A stretch of 64,000 nucleotides of DNA, from NCBI GenBank assembly GCA_030374805.1, contig JARGSG010000069.1, positions 248,001-312,000 of the forward strand, written 5' to 3'. Shown here one piece after another: positions 30,783 through 41,544 of this stretch. Made by a program: the position numbers and the translations under genes. The stretch's first letter is position 1; every line of letters begins with the position of its first letter. The stretch comes from Gracilaria gracilis (lineage: Eukaryota > Rhodophyta > Florideophyceae > Gracilariales > Gracilariaceae). The notes below the pieces were generated by a model. It saw only the letters and a list, made by a program, of their open reading frames with translations. It did no database searches and was not told where the DNA came from.

Positions 30783-31226
30783 CCACTTTCCGCTGACGCT
30801 GTAGCAAGTGTTCTCAACTCTTTCTAATGCAAAGCGCATCTTCAGAATGTAATTCGGATCGCTCTGAAGCAGGGAACTCACATTCGAAGCCTGCGTTGAC
30901 ACTCGAACAACTTCAGTTCTCCGAATCCAGACAGACTGTGCCCCAGTAGAAAATTCGAGGGCCATTTCCAGAATCGAAATAGAGACAACTGCCAAAAGAA
31001 CCGTCACGCTACTACCTGCCTTTCTAATCTTAGCGCCTCGGCGCAAGCGTACTCGAATTGAAGAGTGGCAGGGGCGTGCCCATCCTCTAGTTACAAGTTT
31101 TCTCACCATGGAGTACCCAGATATCGTATCCAGGAGAACATCGGCTGCGAAGCTTATCGTGAGCGACATAATGACATACTTGAGAACATTGAAAACGTTC
31201 GGATCCAGAAATACGAGTGCAATCAT
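30783..31226 (-). pseudogene. host membrane glycoprotein gene, N-terminal part
   Basis: 148 codons up to the transposon junction. Two hydrophobic segments, FNVLKYVIMSLTISFAADVL and AGSSVTVLLAVVSISILEMA, flank a basic loop (RVRLRRGAKIRK); with the helix in the distal part this suggests three membrane passes. The true start is unsure. The ATG at 31226 begins inside the first helix, and an upstream ATG at 31377 opens a hydrophobic leader in another phase, so an intron or a frame error is likely. The copia LTR begins at 31385, within the presumed promoter. Confidence 0.55.
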
Positions 31227-31379
31227 CTCGGAGAAAGCCTATGTACGACTTGGAGTCCAAAGCAGTCGATCTCGTTCCAGACAATACTTCCACCGTTTCA
31301 ATGGACAGCTTCGTTAAATCGGTATCTTTTAAGTAGAAGGATGCTAACTTGTGAGAGTATGAGATTGAATATCATGGCT

Positions 31380-31384
31380 GTCAT
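31380..31384. repeat. target-site duplication GTCAT, left copy
   Basis: GTCAT precedes the left copia LTR and recurs at 41540-41544 after the right LTR. Confidence 0.9.
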
Positions 31385-31728
31385 TGTTGGAAGAGTGTAG
31401 CTGGGGTCTAGAAGGTTATCAGTCTTCCCAGCTCTCTAGTCTTTACTCATGTTTGGTGACTACTTATCCTACTGACCTCCACGCAGGAAGTCACAGACAT
31501 TTCAGTCTGTCCCTAACATTTTGACATGCTTGCTCCAAACTCTCGTTTGGAGCTACAGCATTTTATACGTTTTGGAACGCAATCGTAGTTCAACGCACCG
31601 CACTGCACCAGTGTGCAGGACCAACTAGTCACTGCACTCTGGTGGTGCTGGTTGATCGTTTGTGTATTTGCAACAAACGATTCTACCGCACCTGCACCCA
31701 AGGATCGGGCGGTTATGAACTCTCTACA
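31385..31728 (-). repeat. copia LTR (3' in element sense)
   Basis: 344 bp; pairs with 41195-41539. The purine run GAGAGGGA just inside it (minus strand, about 31729-31740) is the polypurine tract. Confidence 0.92.
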
Positions 31729-33011
31729 GTCCCTCTCGTTCCAATCTCTGTATCTCCACGCCAAATTCGGCACAGAGTTGTGAATGCTTTTCAGGACCGT
31801 GTGCCTTTGTGAACAAATCAGCCCCCGACTCGCTACCCTTGCGATATCCAATTCTAACCAGTCCGCGCTGTACAGAATCCTTCACTAGATGATACTTGAC
31901 TTCGATATGCTTCGTACGTTCGTTAAGTACATCGTCTCTCGCGAGCAGGATCATATCTTGGTTATCTCCAAAAATGTCTACGCCCTGCTCAGAATGTCCA
32001 AGCAGTTCGTTGAGAAGTCTTCTTAACCAGAGTCCCTCTCGAACTGCGAAGGACATAGCAACATATTCAGCGTCTAATGTAGACTGAGCGAATTTGGTTT
32101 GCTTCTTACTGCCCCAAAACATTGGTCCACCACCGTAGATAAAGACAAAACCACTCGTATATTTTGTGTCCTCACGATCTCCAGCAAAATCTGCATCCTA
32201 AACCCCTCCAGGGCAGCTCAATTGTCGCTTCTGTACTCTATGGCAGACTTGCGAGTAGAATAGAGGAATTTCAGTACCTTCTTCGCCGCCATCCAGTGTT
32301 CACGGGTAGGTTTCTGCACAAAGCGAGCGAAGTAACCAACTGCAAATGAGATATCCGGACGAACTGTGTTGCATATGTGCATCAAGGATCCAATGAGTAC
32401 GCGATACGGAGTGTTATCTGCGTTCGTTACATCAGCTTTGCGGAAGAAAGTGGTCTGAAGCGAAGTGCCCACACTAGCAGCTGTGTCGACACGAAACTGC
32501 TCCGCCAAACGTTCAATCATAGGCTTGTTGTGAATTCGTAGTCCCTGATCGTCAGCCGTACGTTCGAAAACTATGCCAAGAAACTTTTGGGGCTCCGCGT
32601 ACACTCTTATCTGGACATGGGTCTCCAATTGCTTCACAAAATTATGGAGATCTTTTTTGCGTCTACCAACAAGCATTCCGTCATCAACATACACTAAGAT
32701 CAGAACCTTATGCAGTCCAGAATCATATATAAAAAGACCTGGATCATTTTGAGAGAGGGTACAACCCTTGTCTCGCATAATCTTCTTAAACTTTTCGCGC
32801 CAGGCTCTTGCAGCTTGCTTCAGTCGTAGGTAGCCTTGTTCAACTTGAACACGTGATCTCGCTTTGTTGTGTCAACGAAATCTTCAGGCTGGCGCATATA
32901 TAGTTCTTCGGAGAGATCCCCATACAGAAACGCCGTGCGCACGTCAAACTGTATTGCCTCCATTCCGTGAGCCGCTACCAGAAATAGCATGTCGTACAAA
33001 TACCGATAAGG
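31729..33011 (-). CDS. pol: copia RT and RNase H remnant (fossil)
   Basis: Minus-strand coding remnant. RT part (about 32218-33011): VRTAFLYGDLSEELYMRQPE, LVYVDDGMLVG with the catalytic DD, and LMHICNTVRPDISFAVGYFA. RNase H part (31740-32122): QTKFAQSTLDAEYVAMSFAV, DNQDMILLA, KHIEVKYHLVKD and a C-terminal GADLFTK motif. These are diagnostic of Ty1/copia. The N-terminal half of Pol and Gag are missing. The remnant is broken at a few points. Confidence 0.88.
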
Positions 33012-33497
33012 TGTGGGGTCCGCCTGGTAGAAAGAGCGCGCGAGGGCTCAATCTAAAGGGGAAAAACACACAACCAATATGGTAGTAGGGCACCTGAAAC
33101 CCGCAGGGGCAAACGGCGGAGCAACTAGTCTAGACCGTGTAGGTGTACGGTAGTAGACGTCGACGCGCGGTAAAACCTGAATAGTAATAGAGTAGCAAGT
33201 GACCAAGATGGTATAGTTACTGCCCTAGTTGTGCCTGACTTTACAATACCCGAGGCGGAAGGCGAGGTGCACCACAATATATACAAGGTGCACCGACGCC
33301 GATCTCCCATGCGGGCATGACGTCATCGGCTGTGCCCATGACCTACTGTCATGGACCAGCAATGCTAAACTATCCTAGACTATAAATTAGAAATTAGAAA
33401 TTATAAAATACAGAATACCAATAGGGTACAGTGTAGCCAGCAAGACGCACCAGTAGGCCCACGTGGCACCAACCCATTGAGGTCTCATTTGACTACA
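33012..33497 (-). repeat. chromovirus 2 3' LTR (right edge tentative)
   Basis: Starts TGTGGGG. The end is placed at GACTACA followed by a pyrimidine-rich GACCCTCTTCCTACTC, by analogy with CTCTACA plus the polypurine tract in chromovirus 1. No second LTR is available to confirm it. Contains an A/T-rich repeat of ATTAGAA near 33385-33400. Confidence 0.5.
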
Positions 33498-34076
33498 GAC
33501 CCTCTTCCTACTCTGATCCACGCCCTCGTGGCTCCTAGATCCTTTCACCAAGTCGGTTGCATCGTCGTACCAATTTGGTCCCTGTCGCAGCCTTCGTGCC
33601 ATCTCGCGCCGTGCGTCGCATCGGCTCTGCGTCGCCGAGCGTACTCCGTTCACCACCTTGGTCATCACCGATTGCGGCTCTATCCACTTCTTTGGTTATC
33701 ACAGACAGCGCCCTATTCATTTCCATTTGTGGTTTGGGCGCGACGCGCGCCCATTGCATACCTCCAAGGTTCTGCCTTTTGGGCGGCACGGCTTAGACCC
33801 ATTTACCGTGTCGGTATACCCAGTTAGGGGGGGCGCGTTGCGGCTTCGGGCTCGTGTGAACACTGTACCGTGAAGGGTTTTGGCGCCCACTTGGTTGCGG
33901 CGTGTCTCTCTGTCCCTTCGAGGTTCGACTACCAACCCTTCGAGGCACTGCCGCTGACTCCATCGAGGTTGTTCCACCGTTATCCCTTCTGGTTGCCTTC
34001 GTACCCCTTTGCGGTTTGTCTACGCGGGTTCGCGCCACCGTGGCTTCTCGTCCGACCGACAAGGTGGAATTCGTTT

Positions 34077-35942
34077 ATGGTGACCCACGATCCTTATCTG
34101 AACCACATGGGTAGCCCTGGTACCAGCGTGCGGGCTCGCACCCGTAGCGGTACACGGCGATTGTCGGTTCCCCATGCTGGTCAATCGGACGCGGTAACCT
34201 CAAGGGACGGCGCGCCATCGGCGACCAATGCCGATACCTTAATGGTTGAACCAGCATGGGGCCCCGAACGGGTGGAGGTTTTGAGCATCAGCTCTAGTGA
34301 CTCACCCATTGTGGATAAGAAGCCGATTCGCTTCACCCCTGCGGTCGAATGCTCGCCGTCTCAACCACTCCCTCACGGTACTCATCACACCATGTCGGGT
34401 GCCGGTCCTTCGCGCGGCCGCGGAAGCGGCATTGCCAAGTCTGGTTCTCGGGGTGCTGCTTTGTACCATTCCCGCATCCAAACTGTTTTCCGGAGCCAGC
34501 CGGTTCAGTCTTTTTCACATCAACCTCAAGGGATTCACGAAGGGATCCGGGACCCGTATGGTCCGGAGCCCGAGATTCCTCGTGGTATTTCCTATTATGG
34601 TTTGGAGACGTTCACCACGGCCGACCGGAACGTTTCCCAACATGGTACCTTCGGGATCGATCCAAGAATGGTGTCGCAAGCGACGCTGTACCGTCGGAAC
34701 TGCCCAGTGACGCCGGGAAACACATCGCTTCCCGGCGTCTTGCGCCGTCCGACTTCGGATACCTACTTGGGTTTGTTTCGTTGGGATTGCGAGCGTCTCC
34801 GCTCCGTCCCGCAAACACTCCACCGTCGGGATAAGGAATCTCAACCTCGTCAGAGTCGGGTGGAGTGCTATGATAGCCGCCAGCGACACACACCAATGAG
34901 GTATTTCATTCCCCCGCTTTATCCCAGCGATCTGCCGTATGTTCGTATTGAACCGGAGCTCCATTATTACCGACGTCTGGTTGTGAAGATCTGTCAGTAC
35001 GACTCCCTTCCGCAGCAGTACCTTCCGGCTTCTCCACATTTGGTTTGCTTCGATAGGCCTCACAATACCATCCATTGGGCTAACCGTCGTAGGTGGGGGG
35101 TGGATGCTGCCACCGAGGCTCGCATTCGCACCCGGTCCAGCTTCAACCGCGTCATGCATGGGTTCCATAATGTGGAGTTCTTCTCACAACCTAATAAGGG
35201 AAGAACCTCTTGGTATGTGGCCCGACCTGAATGGTGGAATGCCTATGAGGTTCCGATGTCGCTTAGCGTCCCAACCCCACCGGTATTGGCTTACTTCGGG
35301 AGCTACATCACCCGTAACCACGATCGGTATTACCTCATTTGGTCGATTGCCCTCGCGGAATGGGCCGTATTGGTGGCCATCTTGGCTCTGCAGGCTGCCC
35401 TTGACGGTATTGGCTGGGATTGTCGTTCTCGAGAAGCCGAGATTTACCATGACGGTGTGCAACCTCCTGGTCGTATGTTCTTCATTCCCCCGAGGGTCAT
35501 TCGCGACATTCGCCTATTTGGACTCGGAACCATTGTGGCAGGTACGGACTACTCCATTGAGCAGCTGGAATCGTTGCTTACCCAAGTGAAGAGTTTCCCG
35601 TGGGGAGCCAAGCAGGGGTGGGAGGTTTTCAATCCGGTGTCCTGGAAGGTTGTATCCCGCGCGGAGCAGCGCTATCCCGGGGCTCCGACCGATCAGGGAC
35701 CTCCAGGGAGTCCCGAGCCACTCCCAACCGTGGTGGAATCGACAGCAGCTACCCCTGTGGTCACTTCAGCGCCCACTTCCGCTCCGGAGGGACGCAATAC
35801 GCCTGCCCATACTGGTGTGACTCCTCTTCTCCATAGTACCACAAGGGTTGATGGGCCTCCGCGGGCTATCCTCGGGGGTGTCATGCTGCGGCTGCGGCGC
35901 CTGTCCCCTCTCAGGTGGACTCCCAGGCCATTTCAGGTTTAA
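34077..35942 (+). CDS. antisense accessory ORF of chromovirus 2, unknown function
   Basis: About 621 residues from ATG 34077; the frame is open upstream to 33870 without an ATG. Antisense to pol, between pol and the 3' LTR, as in chromovirus 1. The N-terminal 230 residues are Ser/Thr/Pro-rich. The globular middle shares with the first ORF the pattern Y-x-GSY-x3-N-x2-R, LWSI/IWSI-x3-EW-x-V-x-VA, then F-x-P-x2-I-R-x-IR-x-L (YFGSYITRN, IWSIALAEWAVLVAI, FFIPPRVIRDIRL; about 35280-35530). The C-terminal part is Pro/Thr-rich. A hydrophobic stretch (AEWAVLVAILALQAAL) could be a helix in a membrane or a protein core. Function unknown. Confidence 0.72.
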   Translation: MVTHDPYLNHMGSPGTSVRARTRSGTRRLSVPHAGQSDAVTSRDGAPSATNADTLMVEPAWGPERVEVLSISSSDSPIVDKKPIRFTPAVECSPSQPLPHGTHHTMSGAGPSRGRGSGIAKSGSRGAALYHSRIQTVFRSQPVQSFSHQPQGIHEGIRDPYGPEPEIPRGISYYGLETFTTADRNVSQHGTFGIDPRMVSQATLYRRNCPVTPGNTSLPGVLRRPTSDTYLGLFRWDCERLRSVPQTLHRRDKESQPRQSRVECYDSRQRHTPMRYFIPPLYPSDLPYVRIEPELHYYRRLVVKICQYDSLPQQYLPASPHLVCFDRPHNTIHWANRRRWGVDAATEARIRTRSSFNRVMHGFHNVEFFSQPNKGRTSWYVARPEWWNAYEVPMSLSVPTPPVLAYFGSYITRNHDRYYLIWSIALAEWAVLVAILALQAALDGIGWDCRSREAEIYHDGVQPPGRMFFIPPRVIRDIRLFGLGTIVAGTDYSIEQLESLLTQVKSFPWGAKQGWEVFNPVSWKVVSRAEQRYPGAPTDQGPPGSPEPLPTVVESTAATPVVTSAPTSAPEGRNTPAHTGVTPLLHSTTRVDGPPRAILGGVMLRLRRLSPLRWTPRPFQV

Positions 35943-36490
35943 TGGCTCGGGTCCGCCAAGCCTGTGTGGTGAACTTCCAGCGGGCGGGTCCTACCTCTGT
36001 GGTCGAAGCTCTTACCCTTCTGGAAAGCATCCTGCCTCGTCATGCACAGTACATGCGATCCTTTTCCCAAATTGGTGAGTTCCGGAACCGGTTCCAGGTC
36101 GAGCTCTACCAGATGGCTACCAACCAGGTGGCAGGCCTAGCGACGGCCATGGGCCCGACGCCTACAAACCCTTTGGAGAATCCCCTATTTGGTGCTAGCC
36201 TGAACCCCGGCCTTCTAGCCGCTCCGCAGGCTCCTCTCCACATCGGGTCGTCGGTACCTCCGTCGGTTGCGCAGGCGAGCGCGCCACCTCCGATGGGTGC
36301 CGACGTGATGCCAGGCGTCAGCGTGCCTACTAGTACCCCCGTGGGTCATGGTAGCGCGCCTAGCCAGGCTCCAGGCCAGGCTCATCTCTTCCAGCCTTGG
36401 CCGGGAGCCCATCAGAACACCACTCCGGGTCGGGGATCCTCAGCTGGAGGCTCCTCGGGGCCTCACCTTGCCACTCACCCATCAGGTTGA
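35943..36490 (+). CDS. short ORF following the antisense ORF in chromovirus 2
   Basis: About 180 residues. The first 70 look helical (VVEALTLLESILPRHAQYMR, FQVELYQMATNQVAGLATAM); the rest is Pro/Ala/Gly/His-rich, like the tail of the chromovirus 1 antisense ORF. It directly follows the larger ORF on the same strand and may be a second small protein or part of the same gene. Confidence 0.45.
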
Positions 36491-36645
36491 TTGTCGTATC
36501 CACTTGGGTCTGTGCTTGAGCCACGTTGCTCCTGCATCCCTATTGGTGTTACTCTTCAAGTAAACTTACATGTTATGCGTTTCCATGGTAGGTTCCAGTT
36601 TCCTTTGAGGTGCGGTGCGTAGCAAGGGAGGAATCTCGAAAACAG

Positions 36646-36710
36646 CTCCCCCTTCCTTAGCTCTGCGCATCTCCGATTAGGTTTTGAAACTCTCCTACCC
36701 CCCTCCTTAG
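36646..36710 (-). repeat. polypurine-tract-like motifs, internal pair
   Basis: On the minus strand CTAAGGAAGGGGGAG (36646-36660) and CTAAGGAGGGGGGT (36697-36710) lie 37 bp apart. The same motif recurs at 37451-37466 and 40892-40907 and resembles the chromovirus 1 tract at 3191-3205. Confidence 0.7.
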
Positions 36711-37488
36711 ACCAGAGTACCACGATGGGTGACAGTTAATTCCTTGTAGGTAAGTTCCAGGAGGTGAGTTAGCTCCATCTTGAGCCATTTTGGTGCTCGT
36801 AGTATGGTTCACCACGTTGGTACTTCGATGCGCCTTCGTACGGCGCAGCGAGCGGTTACGCCCTCCCATGAGGTCAGATGTTGTGCCACGCGCTTGCGCG
36901 CGGTGGCCAGCAATGTACCTAGATGGTTCTGCATGGCCTCTCACCATGCATGGGCGCACGTGCGGTGTTTCACCGTGGAGGTTACTTGCAAGGCGAGTCA
37001 AAATATTTGACCGGAAAATTACCCCTCCATATGGTAGTGAAAACGCTGAAAACTTTTGGTCTGTATCTCGAGAACCAAGCGGTTTCAGAGGCTGGAAATG
37101 GCCGATTCGGGAGCGCGGCACGGTCAAAATACTTAGATTTTTTGACCATGCCGTTGCTCGCTTCCTACACACAATAGTGTAAACCGAATCGGTTACTCCG
37201 CACGGCGCGCCACGAGAAGCGCGCGTATGCCTCGTCAAATAAAAAAGATACAATTTTTTGAATGTTTCCACCGTGTGGGTTCGCGCGCGTGCCGCGCACG
37301 TGCATGGCGCGTGTGCAACGGCGCGCGTACAACGGTACGTCTGTCTTTAGCGCTACCGTTCCTTGGACGTACCCTCGCGGAAGGCTTCATTCTGGTTCTA
37401 CCTTCCCGGTAAGCGTCCGAACCGACTTTGGTGTTCCTCATTACAATGCTTTTCCCCCTTCCTTAGGGGACTGCATTACCTCTAAGGT
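36711..37488. other. chromovirus 2 non-coding segment
   Basis: Between the converging antisense ORF and pol. Short frames on both strands without motifs. Rich in CG and GCGCG, with a repeated tract-like motif at 37451-37466. Confidence 0.5.
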
Positions 37489-40400
37489 TTACCCATCATT
37501 CGGCATGTCCTCTCCCTTGCGGTTCCAGTAGCTTACCCTGACGTGGTGTGGTATGGCTGAGGGCGGCTCGGCAGTGTCACCATCGGCGCCCCAGCCATAC
37601 CAACGTACGGTGTACTTCAGACCATCTGGGGTACGGCGGTGACCTTCAAGGCGTTCCACTGGGAACTCATTAGAGACCTGAGATGGTATTCTTTCACCAC
37701 TTTGGTTTAGATGAGCATCGGTACCACTAGGGATAGGTGTTTCCTCTGAAGGAGCAACCGTAATCCCTGCGGGTGGTACGAAGTCTGGGTCGTCACCCTG
37801 TGCGTCATCATTAACCTCGATGGGTGTCCCGTCTTCTTGGGGCTGAGTCCTCAGGGCAACCGCTTGTGGGTCACGCGTGGATTCTCCGCGTTCCTTCCTT
37901 GACTGAACCGTTCGAGGTGCAACCGTGAGTCGCTCAATAGAGATCGTATTCTCTACACCATCTTGGTTCACCGTCACCGTGTGGTCGGTTGACCGAACTA
38001 CCTTGAAAGGTCCCGATGATTTCGGAAGAAGCTTCGAATTGATATCTCTATCAATAGCTTCATCATCGGCTTCATCACCCGGTCGTGGCTTAGCTCCTTT
38101 CGGAGGGTGGTCAATAAAGACATATTGACCCGGTGTAGCCGTTACCACTTGGGTTACCTTTCGGTCGTAGTGCTCCTTGTACCGCTTCTGGGATGCTGTG
38201 AGCTTGCTCTCAGCATACTTGAGAGCTCGTCTCAACCTCAAAAGGGTATTCCGTTTGACCTGGGACGGTGTGAGCGCTCCGGCGGCTTCTTGTCCTAATG
38301 GGTCCCCTTCAACAATAATATCTGGTGGGTGTCTTGACAGTATCAGATCGAACGGCGTAGTTTGCGTCGCTCGATGAACCTGAAGGTTATATGCATATGT
38401 CAAGGGCTGCACGAGCTCGTCCCAACCAGTTTGGTGTTCTTCCGTATAATGTCGCAGCCTAGATACCAGGGTTCGGTTAAAGCGCTCCACTTGCCCATTC
38501 GTTTGTGGATGATAGGCAGTTGTGAAGTAATGCTTAATACCCAAAAGGTTACAAACAGCTTCAAAGAACTTGGAAGCTAAGTTCGAACCATTGTCGGTAA
38601 GTAGATAAAGCAGTGCACCATACGGGTAGATCCAATTGTTCAAGAACGCTACCGCGAGGGTCGTAGATTTCGTGTCCTTCAAGGGTATCGCTCGCGTGAG
38701 CTTCGAGAACCTGTCGGTGATTACGATGATGTACTGATACCCCCTTGTGGTTTTTGGTAATGGACCCAGAAGGTCTATTGCGACGAACTCGAGAGGACCC
38801 GCTGCAGGGAATAACTTCAAGTATTTGCTGTGCTTCCGGAGACCTCCACGGGTACGTACGCAAGATTCAAATTGACCTACAAAGGTATATATATCATTAG
38901 CCATATGAGGCCGGTAGTACCCTTGCCTCAAGGTGTAGTACATTCTCGTACCTCCGGGGTGTCCTGATAGCCTTGCGTAGTGGGCCAGATACAGCACCCG
39001 AGGGCGCAGTACCTTGGGCACCACCTTCTGAAGGGAACCATCAATAGGAGCTCGCCTCACCAGGAAACCATTTCGGTCGACGTCAAAGTTCGAGTCTTTC
39101 ATACCTACTTGGTCCATGAGAGAGCGGCAATAAACATCGTTTGCTTGCTCTCTCAGGAATTCCTCGCGGGTAATTGGCATGACGTCTGTTTCCTCGAGGG
39201 CGAGTATTTCCCGAGCGATGGCATCACTAAGCCACGTATCTTCTTCGGGTAGAGTCCAGTAACCTTCTAAGGTATCACCATCAGGGTTGGTAGAGATGGT
39301 AAAGCATGGGATATCATTCTCTACCGGCTCGGTGTCCAAACCATCTGTGGCAATGCGAGACATCGCGTCTGCGACATTGTGCTTGATACCTGGACGGTAC
39401 TGTACGTCATACTCGAACTCTGAAAGTCGTAACCGCCATCGGGCAAGTCTGCCTGATGCGCCGGCCAGACCCAGTATCCACCGTAGGGCATCATGGTCGG
39501 TTCGAAGCGTGAACCTTTCACCATATAGGTAGGGACGGAGCATCAACATGCTCCAGACCACTGCCAGACATTCCTTTTCGGTTGTCGTGTAGTTCTTTTC
39601 TGCAGCGTGCAAAGCACGGCTCCAGTACCCTATAGGTAGTTTGTCGCCGTTTTCTTGCTCCTGCATAAGAAAACAACCAATTTGGGCGTCCGAGGCATCA
39701 GTATCCAACGTTTATCGTAAACCAGCTCTGGGTAATGCCAAGATGAGAGGTGTCAAGAGCTCATGTTTCAGGGCCTCGAACGCATCCATTTTCTCATTGG
39801 TAAGACATTCAAACCTTGTAGGTTCACCCTTCAGCAGCTTCCTGTTGAGGGGAGCCGCTATCTTGGCAAATCCCTTGATAAACCGGTGGTACACATTGCA
39901 CAAACCTATAAAGGATCGGATTTCCGTCTGGGACGTGGGTGGCTTTGCCTCCTGCACGGCCTGGATATTCCGCGGCGTCACTTCTAACCTCCCAGGGCTG
40001 ATGATATGACCAAGGTATTCTACCTCTTTGGTGAAGAATTCGCATTTGCGGAGCTTCAAAGTTACTCCAGATTCCCTCAAAAGGTTCAAAACTTTCCTCA
40101 CATGTTGGAAATGTTCCTCTACCGTTCTGGAATATATGATTACATCATCGATGTATACCAGAGCGGTTCTCCACTTCACCTTCGAAAGGATTATATCTAA
40201 CGCCCTCTGAAAGGTAGCCGGGGCATTCCGCAACCCAAAGGGCATACGCGTAAAGCGGAATAACCCAGCGTGGCAAGTAAAAGTAGTTTTGTCCTTGTCT
40301 TCTTCCCTGATAGGTACCTGCCAATAACCACAATTGGCATCGAGCGTAGTAAAGATCTTGGCGTTGCCCAACGAATCTATACACTCGTTCATTCTAGGTA

Positions 40401-41043
40401 TTGGGTACGAATCCCTAATGGTCATACTATTCAGTCTTCTGTAGTCTACACAGAACCGCATACGGGTATCGTTCTTCTTTGTGACGAGAACCACAGGGCT
40501 GGCCCAGTCCGCATTTGCTGGTTCTATGACACCTTCACGGAGCATTCTCTCGACCTCCTTGAGCTCAACCTCACGGGCTTTTGGACCTGCACGGTAAGGC
40601 TGCTGGTAAATGGGTTTCCAGCCAGGCACCATATCAATACGGTGCTCTGTAGCCTCAATTTGGCCCAACCGGCCCGACCACATGTGTTCAAATTCTTCTA
40701 AGAGACTGAGGATCCGGTCTCGGAGAGCCTGGTTCTCCGCACCGATCTGGACTTCCTCTCTCCAATTCCGCACTGGGTCCAGTTCCATAGTCTTTTCCTG
40801 ATCTCCAACCTTAAAGGTATTGGCGATCTTCTGTTTCATTTTGGTTTTTGTCGATAGCGAGGGCGCATATGCAGGGTATGGCGCATCTGTTCCTCCCCCT
40901 TCCTTAGAGGTGGTGACCTCGCCCAACCCATTAGGTGAGACCGTGAAAACCCCTTGTGGTGCCGGCAATGCGATTCCAATAGTGGTATTTTTGGGTAACT
41001 TAACAATGTGATTGCTAAGACCAGTTCGATTTTGTGTGACCAC
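37489..41043 (-). CDS. pol: chromovirus 2 Pol region (RT-RH-IN-chromodomain, fossil)
   Basis: Minus-strand coding. RT at about 40700-39900 with YIDDVIIYS near 40150; RNase H starting DTDASDAQIGCF near 39700 with TDHDALRWIL; integrase with HLAHYARLSGHPGGTRMYYT zinc-finger start near 38980, core residues in VAIDLLGPL, TDNGSNL and ERFNRT (about 38770-38480); chromodomain near 37500-37630 (VERLEGHR, YTVRWYGWG). The N-terminal lead before RT lacks a protease. The region reads in about two pieces. Same clade as chromovirus 1 by gene order and chromodomain. Confidence 0.9.
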
Positions 41044-41182
41044 ATGAAGTAGTTATCTGCCTTCAGAAGCGGAATACGCGCCTTGCGGCGTCAAATGTCC
41101 AATCTGACATCGCGTGCAGCGTGTATAACAGTGTAGAAAAACTACAGAAAGAACGGTAAAACCAAGTAGCACTGCGTCGAGG

Positions 41183-41194
41183 GGCCCGATAACC
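41183..41194 (-). promoter_or_regulatory. copia primer-binding site, internal tRNA-iMet type
   Basis: The minus strand directly after the LTR reads GGTTATCGGGCCCC. Apart from one extra C this is the GGTTATGGGCCC primer seen at 1424-1435. It shows that the right LTR is the copia 5' LTR and that the unit 31385-41539 began as one element. Confidence 0.7.
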
Positions 41195-41539
41195 TGTTGG
41201 CAGAGTGTAGCTGGGGTCTAGAAGGTTATCATTCTTCCCAGCTCTCTAGTCTTTACTCATGTTTGGTGACTACTTATCCTACTGACCTCCACGCAGGAAG
41301 TCACAGACATTCCAGTCTGTCCCTAACATTTTGACATGCTTGCTCCAAACTCCCGTTTGGAGCTACAGCATTTTTATACGTTTTGGAACGCAATCGTAGT
41401 TCAACGTACCGCACTGCACCAGTGTGCAGGACCAACTAGTCACTGCACTCTGGTGGTGCTGGTTGATCGTTTGTGTATTTGCAACAAACGATTCTACCGC
41501 ACCTGCACCCAAGGATCGGGCGGTTATGAACTCTCTGCA
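41195..41539 (-). repeat. copia LTR (5' in element sense)
   Basis: 345 bp, pairs with 31385-31728 with about six substitutions and one indel. Followed by GTCAT at 41540-41544. Confidence 0.92.
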
Positions 41540-41544
41540 GTCAT

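Larger units (their letters stand above)
33012..41050 (-). mobile_element. Ty3/gypsy chromovirus 2, truncated, nested in copia
   Basis: The left edge is where the copia RT stops at TGTGGGG, the same LTR start as chromovirus 1. Inside, in element sense: RT, RNase H, integrase, chromodomain, then an antisense accessory ORF, then the 3' LTR. Gag, protease and the 5' LTR are missing, and the right edge near 41050 is approximate. The order and the antisense ORF match chromovirus 1, but sequence divergence is large. Broken. Confidence 0.8.
31385..41539 (-). mobile_element. Ty1/copia element interrupted by chromovirus 2
   Basis: Minus-strand copia element with LTRs 31385-31728 and 41195-41539 (TGTTGG...TCTCTRCA, about 98% alike) and GTCAT duplications. 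Retained parts are the RNase H and most of the reverse transcriptase (31729-33011) next to the 3' LTR, and the primer site next to the 5' LTR. Gag, protease and integrase are absent. A truncated chromovirus occupies 33012 to about 41050. The simplest history is copia insertion, chromovirus insertion into its RT, then loss of a segment spanning the chromovirus 5' end and the copia 5' coding part. The element is broken. Confidence 0.85.
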
